Assembly: GCA_028291515.1 (NCBI GenBank)
Contig: JAQGHU010000088.1
Coordinates: 186,001-250,000 of the forward strand
Reading direction: 5' to 3'
DNA length: 64,000 nucleotides
Source of the DNA: Schlesneria sp.
Lineage (GTDB): Bacteria > Planctomycetota > Planctomycetia > Planctomycetales > Planctomycetaceae
Both the position numbers and the translations under genes were made by a program. The notes below the pieces were generated by a model. That model did not search any database. It saw only the letters and a program-made list of their open reading frames with translations, and was not told the DNA's origin. Of this stretch, positions 56,864-64,000 are shown in pieces (position 1 is the stretch's first letter; each line of letters opens with the position of its first letter).

Positions 56864-58192
56864 ATGCCCTTCATCGTCGGTTGGTTTCTCAATTGTGTTT
56901 ACGCCTTGCTGTTGCTGGCCGTGGCTCCAGTGTTGGCCTATCGCCGCCTGAGATTCGGGAAGTACCGCGGCGGCTGGCGCGAAAAGTTAACTGGACAACT
57001 TGTCCGTCAGCAACCCGATCGACAGTGCATCTGGTTTCATGCCGTCAGCGTGGGCGAGGTCTTGCAACTACAGAAGGTTCTCGACGAGACCGCGTCGAGA
57101 TTCCCTGCTGCAGAACTCTTCATCACCACGACGACGGATACAGGTTACGAAGTCGCTCGCACAAAATACCCACAGCACACGATTGCCTATTTCCCATTGG
57201 ATTTTACTTGGGCGGTCTCGCAGGCCCTGAAAGCCATTCACCCCGATCTCGTTGTGCTCGTCGAATTGGAACTGTGGCCGAATTTTATCTTTCAGTGCCA
57301 GAAACGAGCGATTCCATTGGCTCTGATTAATGGGCGGATCGGAGAGAAAAGCTTTCGCGGCTATTCAAAGATCAAACCGCTCCTGCGGCGAGTCTTGGAA
57401 TGCTTTGATGTTCTAGCTGTTCAGAATGAAGCCTACGGTCAGCGTTTGATCGCTCTTGGCGCGCCGGCCGATCGCGTGGTCGTGACTGGCAACATCAAGT
57501 TTGATCGAGCCGAGTCCGACCGGTCTTCCGCGAAGACCATGGACTTACGGCGTGCCTTTGGAATCCAACCTGACGAGCAAGTCTTTATCGCTGGTAGCAC
57601 TCAATCACCCGAAGAAATGTATGCGCTTGACGCATGGCGATCATTGCGAACTGATTTCCCAAAGCTACGACTGATCCTAGTCCCGCGACATAAGGAGCGA
57701 TTCGACGATGTTGCCGAACTAGTCCATCAACGCGGCGTCCCGTTGCTTCGACGAAGTGAACACACTGGTGTATCTTCAGCAAGCGATACTTCGTCACGTC
57801 CCGTGATCTTGTTGGACACGTTAGGCGAGCTAGCCGCCTGTTGGGGCTTAGCCGATATCGCTTTCGTTGGTGGAAGCTTGACGAATCGAGGCGGTCAGAA
57901 CATGTTGGAACCCGCCGGGTATGGCGCGGCCGTCTTGTTTGGCCCCAATACTTGGAACTTCAAGGACATCACGAAAGCGTTGTTGTCGCGCGATGCCGCC
58001 AAGGTCGTTCGAAATGCCGACGAACTGACAAGTGCACTCAAAGAGTTGCTCGAAAATCCCGGCCTTGCGAAACAGCTGGGCCGGACGGCTCGTGAGTTTG
58101 TCGCGGAACAACAAGGCGCGACGGTGAAGACCATCGACCGCATTGTGCCTCTGATATCGATTCCACTCGTCGGGAAAGGTCGGGCCGCCTAG
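56864..58192 (+). CDS. waaA: 3-deoxy-D-manno-octulosonic acid transferase
   Basis: 442 aa. Adds Kdo from CMP-Kdo to the lipid A precursor, at the inner membrane. N-terminal membrane anchor FLNCVYALLLLAVAPVLAY then GKYRGGWREKLTG; IWFHAVSVGEV carries the family catalytic Glu; TTTTDTGYEVA, FPLDFTWAVSQAL, LVELELWPNFI, LINGRIGEKSFRGY and VTGNIKFD are all hallmark segments of the GT-B fold. C-terminal FVGGSLTNRGGQNMLEPAGYGAAVLFGPNTWNF fits CMP-Kdo binding. 43 bases after secA with AGGGAA upstream. Convergent with the tyrosine autokinase gene. Confidence 0.96.
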   Translation: MPFIVGWFLNCVYALLLLAVAPVLAYRRLRFGKYRGGWREKLTGQLVRQQPDRQCIWFHAVSVGEVLQLQKVLDETASRFPAAELFITTTTDTGYEVARTKYPQHTIAYFPLDFTWAVSQALKAIHPDLVVLVELELWPNFIFQCQKRAIPLALINGRIGEKSFRGYSKIKPLLRRVLECFDVLAVQNEAYGQRLIALGAPADRVVVTGNIKFDRAESDRSSAKTMDLRRAFGIQPDEQVFIAGSTQSPEEMYALDAWRSLRTDFPKLRLILVPRHKERFDDVAELVHQRGVPLLRRSEHTGVSSASDTSSRPVILLDTLGELAACWGLADIAFVGGSLTNRGGQNMLEPAGYGAAVLFGPNTWNFKDITKALLSRDAAKVVRNADELTSALKELLENPGLAKQLGRTAREFVAEQQGATVKTIDRIVPLISIPLVGKGRAA

Positions 58193-58210
58193 GGGCTTCG
58201 CGGCCAGTCA

Positions 58211-60499
58211 TTAACTTACCAGTTCGCTGCTACGGTCAGCGGTGATGACCTTGTTCGCGGCCTGATTGGCAGACAAATACTCACCATAGTTGTAGCCGCG
58301 ATTTGGCCCTGCGATCGCACCATTGGCTATTGCCCCCAAGACTCGGAGTCTTTGGTCTTGGATGATTTCGCGAACTCGAATCGCTGCCGCACGGGTGTTC
58401 TTGTTGATGCGACTGACGATCAGCATGCCGTCCGTATGTTGAGCCAGAATGCATGGATCGCTGACTGCCAGCAATGGGGGAGCATCGATGAACACGAAGT
58501 CGTACTCGTCTCGAACGTCGCGGATGGCTTTATGCAACCGCGGCGACGAAAGGAGCTCCGCTGGATTGGCCGGAACATGCCCTGCAGTCATCACACTTAG
58601 ACCATTGATAATCGTAGTGCGAATGGCGTTGAGTGCGTCGATTTCTCCAGACAGGACTTCCGTAAAACCAATCCCCGGAGCCAATCGGAACAAGTTATGA
58701 ACGTTAGGTCGACGCAAGTCGCCATCGATCAAGAGAATCTTCTTACCTGATTGAGCGAGTGCAATGGCCAGGTTGCAGACCAGAGTTGTCTTTCCATCAC
58801 CCGGTTCGGCGCTGCTGATCAGGATCGTGCGAGCGGCATGTTGCTCGGCGGTCACGAGGAACGCTGTTCGAATCGATCGATAATCTTCCGCTTCAACCGA
58901 GTGCGATGCGACCAGGTATCGTAGGGCAGGGTGAGGCCCGGCACCGTTGTTATCCGTCGGAGTCTCGAATGCGACGACGCTTCCCAGCACGGGTTGGCGA
59001 AGGGTCGTTCGGACATCGCGAACGTCCTTCAACGTCAGATCCTTCAGCTCTCGCAGCAGACAAACAATCGCCACCACGAACATCCCGAAGACAGAGCCTC
59101 CGAAGTAGAACTTCATCAGCCTCTTCAAGACCAGGGCGTCTTTCACTGGCGCTAACGTCTTCAGTGAGTATCCATTCGTATCCTTTTCGACGGTGACCTC
59201 GCCCTCACGATCCAGCCGCTTTTTCCAGAGTTCTTTGAGCTGGATCAATTCCGAATTCAAACTCTGATCGGTGGCTCGAAAGCTGGCAAAGTTGTGTGAT
59301 CGGATTCCTTCCGATTTGATCATCGCGTCGAGTTCCTGCTCTTTCAGCTCCACTTCCTGAATCTGACGACGCAGCGAGTCCATGTAGATACCGACATAGT
59401 CGATCGCTTTTGGCCGTTGGGCCGCTGGAAGTTCCACGCCTTCGGGTAGCTGAACACCAAGTTTCTGAAACGTCTCGACGATCTTGGTGATGCTCTCGCG
59501 TGCGGAAATCAGATCGGGATGATCTCTGCCGAAGCTGCGTGCCAGATCCTGTTCTCGCAGCAACAGGGGGAGCAGTTGGGACTGATAGATGCTGATTTCG
59601 GTGCTGCGTGAGTTTCGTTCCGTACGGCCATCGGCATTCATAAAGCGGCGAATCTCTTGCTCGATGGCATCCCGTGGATCGCCAGCCGCGATGGCGTTTT
59701 CAAGGCTTTTCTGGCGCGAGCGAAGCTCTGTCTGCCGGATGCGGTTGCGATTGCGTTCTTCGCCTAAAGTGTGAATGACATCTTCAGGCGAGATGTTTGT
59801 GGTCGGGGCATTCTGTGCTTTGGGGCCCACGTTCGAGCGAAATTCTTCAGGGACGGTCTGCAGGAAGTCATTGTATTCAGACTGTTTCAGTTGAATTTTC
59901 TCCTGCAAGTCTGACGTCGTCTTCTTAGCCAACGTCAACACTTCGGACGAATGCTTGCGGCTTTCTTCGATCAGATATTCGTCGTAGGCTTCGATCACCG
60001 CCTTGACGACTTGACGAGCGTCGGCGGGGACGCGGCTTGGGTAGCGCACTTCGAGCACGCTGAAGTGTGACCGATCCTGACCAGAGATGCGTTTCACCTT
60101 GAGTCCGTCGAGAACTGCTTCCACCAGATCGGACTGACCGCGAAACGTTGGCAGGTCTTTCAAGTTGCCGATTCGAATCGCTTTTTCCGCGATCATCGGG
60201 CTGACGATCAATGGAATGTGTTCGCTTGGCTTGCCGGTATCCTGCAGCATGCGTTCGCTCTCGCGAACAGGCGGCATGTACTTTCGCGATACGAGGATCT
60301 GAGCCACCGCTTCATATTCAGGACCAGCTTTGGTGTAGGCCAGATGGCCCAACACGATTCCCACTGCCAATCCACAAAGCAGCCACCAGCGATTGTTAAT
60401 CGCCAGTTGGATGTAGTTGATTGGCAAACGCTGAGCCTCATCATCGGGATTGATGTGCCCCGGAAGGGAATCAGCGTGGAATTCGAATTCTTGCTTCAC
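58211..60499 (-). CDS. Polysaccharide biosynthesis tyrosine autokinase (Wzc/CpsD type)
   Basis: 762 aa from GTG 60499. Wzz-type N-terminal domain (membrane helix near 30-50, LAINNRWWLLCGLAVGIVLG), long coiled coil (about 200-440), second membrane helix (GGSVFGMFVVAIVCLLREL), then a BY-kinase: Walker A ISSAEPGDGKTTLVCNLAIA (about 565), Walker A' ILLIDGDLRRPNVH, Walker B FVFIDAPPLLAVSDP. The C-terminal tail has three tyrosines in GYNYGEYLSANQ, fitting autophosphorylation. It controls length or export of a surface polysaccharide. The nucleotide-sugar epimerase gene just upstream on the same strand supports this; no polymerase or glycosyltransferase is in view. Confidence 0.93.
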   Translation of the reverse strand: MKQEFEFHADSLPGHINPDDEAQRLPINYIQLAINNRWWLLCGLAVGIVLGHLAYTKAGPEYEAVAQILVSRKYMPPVRESERMLQDTGKPSEHIPLIVSPMIAEKAIRIGNLKDLPTFRGQSDLVEAVLDGLKVKRISGQDRSHFSVLEVRYPSRVPADARQVVKAVIEAYDEYLIEESRKHSSEVLTLAKKTTSDLQEKIQLKQSEYNDFLQTVPEEFRSNVGPKAQNAPTTNISPEDVIHTLGEERNRNRIRQTELRSRQKSLENAIAAGDPRDAIEQEIRRFMNADGRTERNSRSTEISIYQSQLLPLLLREQDLARSFGRDHPDLISARESITKIVETFQKLGVQLPEGVELPAAQRPKAIDYVGIYMDSLRRQIQEVELKEQELDAMIKSEGIRSHNFASFRATDQSLNSELIQLKELWKKRLDREGEVTVEKDTNGYSLKTLAPVKDALVLKRLMKFYFGGSVFGMFVVAIVCLLRELKDLTLKDVRDVRTTLRQPVLGSVVAFETPTDNNGAGPHPALRYLVASHSVEAEDYRSIRTAFLVTAEQHAARTILISSAEPGDGKTTLVCNLAIALAQSGKKILLIDGDLRRPNVHNLFRLAPGIGFTEVLSGEIDALNAIRTTIINGLSVMTAGHVPANPAELLSSPRLHKAIRDVRDEYDFVFIDAPPLLAVSDPCILAQHTDGMLIVSRINKNTRAAAIRVREIIQDQRLRVLGAIANGAIAGPNRGYNYGEYLSANQAANKVITADRSSELVS

Positions 60500-60580
60500 C
60501 GGATGATCTCTCGATGGATTTGCGTTGCCGCTAGTGCAGGGCAGCTTGCCGCATGTATTGCAGCAGTTGCTTGTCTCAAA

Positions 60581-61567
60581 TCATTTTGTGGTGGGAGCTG
60601 ACTGTGCCACCTTGGCATTACTCGCCTGACGCTGATGCTGATCGACGTACCAGGCGACGGTGCGATCAAGTCCTTCTCGAGCGGAGACCTTGACGCCGTA
60701 GCCCAAATCCCGCACTGCGGCCGAAATGTCTGCCCATGAATGTTGAATGTCACCGACGCGTGATGGAGCGAAATAAGGTGCGAACGGAACGTTGAGCGAA
60801 TCACAGATCAATCGCAACAAGGTGACGAGGTCTAGCGAGTCCCCGCAAGCGGCGTTGTACACGCGACCACTCACACCAGGAGCTGATGCCGCCAGCATGT
60901 TCGCCTCGACGACGTTGTCAATATACGTAAAGTCGCGTGACTGGCTGCCATCGCCGTAGATCGTCGGCTGGTCGCCCTTCAACAATGCCGCGATGAATCG
61001 CGGGATCACTGCTGAATATTGGCTGTTAGGATCCTGTCGCGGGCCGAACACGTTGAAATAGCGCAGGCGAACTGTTTCCAGACCGTATGTGGAAGCAAAC
61101 GCCTCGCAGTAGAGTTCCCCTGCGAGCTTGGCCGCGGCGTAGGGAGACAGCACTTCCGGGACTTGGCCTTCGTGCTTGGGCATTGTCTTCTGGTTGCCAT
61201 AGGCGCTGCTCGAAGCGGCGTAGACAACGCGCCTGACACCGGATCGACGGCTGGCATCCAGGATATTGATCGTCCCGGTGGCACAGGCCGCGTGCGAGTC
61301 CAGCGGCTTGTCGACACTACGAGGAACCGACGCTAGCGCGCCCTGGTGGAAGACGACATCCACACCTGCAACGGCCGATTCGACGGCAGCCAAGTCGCAT
61401 AGGTCGCCTTCGCGGAAGTCGACATCCGATCGGATGTGGTCCAGATTGGCCAGTGATCCGGTCGAGAGGTTGTCGAAAACTCGCACCGTATGGCCATCTT
61501 GAACCAGCCGCGTTGCCAGGTGCGACCCGATAAAACCTGCGCCACCCGTCACCAAATATGTTGTCAC
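60581..61567 (-). CDS. NAD-dependent nucleotide-sugar epimerase (GalE/WbpP-like)
   Basis: 328 aa from GTG 61567 with AGGAG 8 bases upstream. Short-chain dehydrogenase fold with NAD motif [40 protein letters not shown], catalytic YAASSSAYG and Tyr-x3-Lys in [12 protein letters not shown], and [15 protein letters not shown], typical of UDP-hexose 4-epimerases of the WbpP/Gne branch. It would supply a UDP-sugar for surface polysaccharide. 81 bases upstream of the autokinase, same strand, so probably co-transcribed. Exact sugar unknown. Confidence 0.9.
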   Translation of the reverse strand: MTTYLVTGGAGFIGSHLATRLVQDGHTVRVFDNLSTGSLANLDHIRSDVDFREGDLCDLAAVESAVAGVDVVFHQGALASVPRSVDKPLDSHAACATGTINILDASRRSGVRRVVYAASSSAYGNQKTMPKHEGQVPEVLSPYAAAKLAGELYCEAFASTYGLETVRLRYFNVFGPRQDPNSQYSAVIPRFIAALLKGDQPTIYGDGSQSRDFTYIDNVVEANMLAASAPGVSGRVYNAACGDSLDLVTLLRLICDSLNVPFAPYFAPSRVGDIQHSWADISAAVRDLGYGVKVSAREGLDRTVAWYVDQHQRQASNAKVAQSAPTTK

Positions 61568-62108
61568 TTAAGATGCTCCTCGAATGATGCGTTGCAAACG
61601 GTGCAATCAGTTTCCGAGCAGGGAAAGCCGATTGCGGCCCGACCGTCTACAGAGTAATCGAAACCTAGCATCAAATTGATGCCAAGGCGCAACAAGTCCT
61701 CGCGGCGAAGTCGCAACGCGCGTGGAAAGATCGAAACACGCCGGAATTAGTCGCTGCAAACCGACCCTAACTTTGTCCAAAAGTTGATCAATAGTTTCTC
61801 GCAGAGACTCCGTTTCGCGGAGCCGACAATGCGGGGGTAACAATCGGAAAGTCTACGCGGATAATGCTTTAAGATTGGCGCAGAGCTTGAGGAGACGCGA
61901 TCCAGTTCGAGGAGTCTGGACGACGGAATTGGGGGAATTGAAAGTTGTGTTTTTTGAGAAAAAGCTGTGGAAATCTCGGTCGCCAGTTGATTTGCGTTAG
62001 CAAAATTCGTGAAAACAATCGGAGTTTTGTACTCTATCTTCGTGGGCATTCAAGCTGCCGGACAACTCGGATCAGTTGCGGGCCAAAATCCTGTTTGGGG
62101 GTCGTGTC
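61568..62108. other. Intergenic region between divergent epimerase and Hint-protein genes
   Basis: About 540 bases. It should hold promoters for both directions. Frames of 78 and 100 codons on the minus strand look random. No hairpin stands out. Confidence 0.45.
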
Positions 62109-63896
62109 ATGAAATACCTGCCCAAATTCGCATTGGCTGTTGTACTTCTCGATTCAAGCCGGGCATTGACGGCGACCGCCGAAACGCCACGAGGCTCTGG
62201 ATCGGACGCGTCGAAGGTTCAGCAAGTTTTGCTCGCTGAGTTTCAGGAGGGCGCGACGAATCTTGATCGGAGGGGCTTGCTGAGCCCCCAGTTGGAATCC
62301 GCATCAACTTCCGATTTAGTCCACTGGCAAGCGGGATATTTGAAGGCTGGTGGGAAGTGGCAGCCTGCCGAGCAATTGGCGGGTGACAGTAGCCCCTCAA
62401 ATCTGGTCGACTACCGCCGACAACGCAATGCCGCTCCCAAGACGGCCGAGGGACAATTGAAGCTGGCGAACTGGTGCCGCAGTCAGAAGTTGGTTGACCA
62501 GGAACGGGCTCATTTGTCCGAGATGCTGACACTTTCCGACCCCGAGATCGATCGGACCCCGATCTACCGGCGAATGGGATATCGACCCTTAGGCGGTCAG
62601 TGGGTATCGAGTGCAGAGTACGCATCCGCTCAGACGCAGGTTCGGCAGCTGCAAGCGAGCCTGAAAGAATGGGCTCCGAAGCTGGAGCGAATTGCTCGAG
62701 ACTGGGACGCGGCCCCCAAGCCGCAACAGCAAGCGAAGGAGAAGCTAAACGCGATCCACGAAGTGGCTGCGATTCCGGCGATGTTGGCTGCCTCTTCTAT
62801 ATCGAGACCCCTGGCATTGGCGGTGTGCGATCAGTTGAAAGAGATCGACAGTTTTGAATCGTCGCAAGCCCTCGCCACGATCGCTGTCCAGTCGGATTGG
62901 GCCAGCGTTCGAGATTCAGCAACCGAGGCATTGCGGGGCCGCAGGTTGGAAGACTTCGTCCCAACCTTGCTAGCCGCCATGCGCAGTCCGTTCCTTGTTA
63001 CGAAGCACAACAACAATCCAATCAGCCCGCGTCTGATCTTCCGTGAGGAAGCGGATCGTTACCTCGCCATTGATCTCAGCCTGGTGCCGGTCGTCGCTCA
63101 CGTTTCCGTCATCCCCATAATGCGAGGGGGGCCAGTGATTCTACCAACGGATAAACGATTCTCGAACGATCTGCTCCGCGATGTCTCGGCGATCGACCAC
63201 GATGTTCACCAACGGGTCGATGAAGAGAATGAATTTGCCGAGGACTATAATGCGCGTGCCGCATCGATTCTTTCGTCGTTGTGTGGCCAGGAGCAGACTT
63301 CAGATCCAAGGTTTTGGTGGGCTTGGTGGCACCTCTATACGGGAACGGTTCCTGTGCCGAAGAAGTGCGAAGTGGTTCACAAGCAGGTGCCATTGCCATT
63401 CGACATCGTGGTTTACCTGCGACGCTGCAGTTGCCTCGTAGCTGGTACGCCTATCCAGACTGACAGAGGCCTGATTGCTGTTGAAACGATCGAAGTTGGC
63501 GACCGAGTGCTCTCGAAAGATGTCGAAACCGGCGAACTGGCGTACAAGCCCGTGCTCCATACCACAGAGCGGCCTGCGGCACCTGTCAAGAAGCTATTAA
63601 TCGAAGGCGAATCCATTGTCGCAAGTAACGGGCATCATTTCTGGGTCAGCGGAAAAGGCTGGGTGAAAGCTTCCGAACTGACCGCCGGAGTCCCTGTGCA
63701 CACGGTCACCGGCACATCGCGGCTGAAAGCACTCGAAAGCCAGCCGGAACCTGCGTCGGTTTACAACCTTGTCGTTGCCGACTTCCATACGTACTTCGTT
63801 GGGCCGTCGCTGATTCTCAGTCACGACGTGCTGCAACCGGCGCTGACGAACACGAAGGTTCCTGGGTTGCAGCAAGCTGTCGCCAGTGATGACTAA
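62109..63896 (+). CDS. Secreted protein with helical repeat body and C-terminal Hint domain
   Basis: About 595 aa from ATG 62109 (GGGGG upstream; the frame opens at 62076). Signal peptide KYLPKFALAVVLLDSSRALTATAE. Body to about residue 430 is helical: a TPR-like start (LKLANWCRSQKLVDQERAHL), a YRRMGYRPLGGQWVSSAEY motif, and HEAT-like segments (ATIAVQSDWASVRDSATEAL). Residues about 440-575 are a Hint (Hedgehog/intein) domain: CSCLVAGTPIQTDRGLIAVE with Cys1, IEVGDRVLSKDVETGELAYK, NGHHFWVSGKGWVKASEL (block B His) and YNLVVADFHTYFVGPSLILSH. Unlike in polymorphic toxins, only about 27 residues follow the domain. Self-cleavage is possible; function unknown. Confidence 0.85.
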   Translation: MKYLPKFALAVVLLDSSRALTATAETPRGSGSDASKVQQVLLAEFQEGATNLDRRGLLSPQLESASTSDLVHWQAGYLKAGGKWQPAEQLAGDSSPSNLVDYRRQRNAAPKTAEGQLKLANWCRSQKLVDQERAHLSEMLTLSDPEIDRTPIYRRMGYRPLGGQWVSSAEYASAQTQVRQLQASLKEWAPKLERIARDWDAAPKPQQQAKEKLNAIHEVAAIPAMLAASSISRPLALAVCDQLKEIDSFESSQALATIAVQSDWASVRDSATEALRGRRLEDFVPTLLAAMRSPFLVTKHNNNPISPRLIFREEADRYLAIDLSLVPVVAHVSVIPIMRGGPVILPTDKRFSNDLLRDVSAIDHDVHQRVDEENEFAEDYNARAASILSSLCGQEQTSDPRFWWAWWHLYTGTVPVPKKCEVVHKQVPLPFDIVVYLRRCSCLVAGTPIQTDRGLIAVETIEVGDRVLSKDVETGELAYKPVLHTTERPAAPVKKLLIEGESIVASNGHHFWVSGKGWVKASELTAGVPVHTVTGTSRLKALESQPEPASVYNLVVADFHTYFVGPSLILSHDVLQPALTNTKVPGLQQAVASDD

Positions 63897-63977
63897 AGGG
63901 GCTAAGCGATTCTGCAGCGTTTGGCACGTCCTGCACTCAACGCGGGTAACGATTTTGTTGATGCGAAGATGACGTGG

Positions 63978-64000
63978 GGATACTGCACTTGGCAGTATCC
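63978..64000 (+). terminator. Terminator-like hairpin cut by window edge
   Basis: Perfect 9-bp stem GGATACTGC/GCAGTATCC (63978-63986 and 63992-64000), loop ACTTG. Any T-tract would be beyond the window. Confidence 0.6.

Overview
The window is about 64 kb of moderately GC-rich chromosome from a bacterium of the phylum Planctomycetes (order Planctomycetales is likely; genus not determinable by eye). This rests on gene content: two DUF1559 proteins with a type IV pilin-like N-terminus and the terminal H-x9-DG motif, one followed by a small transthyretin-like lipoprotein; BatA/von Willebrand factor A membrane proteins; large Ser/Thr kinases fused to other domains; an unusually long SecA; and many small secreted proteins of planctomycete type. 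Metal-type KdsA and the Kdo transferase WaaA imply a lipid A-Kdo outer membrane. No rRNA, tRNA, CRISPR array, insertion sequence or phage gene was recognised. Most of the window reads as core chromosome with dispersed short repeats.

Layout. 1-4.7 kb: a DUF309 gene entering from the left edge, a DUF1559 gene, an SRPBCC/AHSA1 gene behind an ArsR-like operator, a DUF899 gene and a ChbG/YdjC-type deacetylase. 4.7-8.9 kb: gene-poor stretch with three tandem single-helix Flp-pilin-like genes, each behind 0.7-1.1 kb of non-coding DNA. 9-17.5 kb: small unknown gene, degenerate alpha/beta hydrolase, PGRP-type amidase lipoprotein, Mrp/ApbC ATPase, receiver-like protein, kdsA, degenerate transglutaminase-like lipoprotein, STAS protein, a possible structured RNA, and a coiled-coil zinc-ribbon protein. 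17.6-26.9 kb: BatA-like protein, second vWA protein and a 1389-residue membrane protein with a roughly 700-residue charged low-complexity region, probably one transcription unit; MoxR and DUF58 partners are not adjacent.

26.9-34 kb: small secreted protein, TPR protein, overlapping rimO-pgsA, Tat-exported amidohydrolase, GlcG/HbpS-like protein, and the DUF1559/lipoprotein pair. 34-48 kb: HDOD-kinase fusion, acyl-CoA dehydrogenase-like protein with a TPR protein, HtrA-like protease, thiL, SGNH hydrolase, nitrilase-family enzyme, then a 1338-residue kinase-protease-HEAT protein followed by a stand-alone Fis-type protein. 48-53 kb: secreted protein with Pro/Ala-rich tail, zinc-ribbon membrane protein and three small membrane proteins among dispersed palindromic repeats. 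53-64 kb: secA with a repeat expansion, waaA, a nucleotide-sugar epimerase followed by a polysaccharide tyrosine autokinase, and a secreted protein ending in a Hint domain.

Themes: cell envelope (KdsA, WaaA, PgsA, amidase, Wzc-like kinase, epimerase), protein export and quality control (SecA, two trypsin-like proteases), surface helices of pilin type (two DUF1559, three Flp-like), and Ser/Thr kinase signalling with multi-domain fusions. All calls are by reading sequence; no database search was possible.
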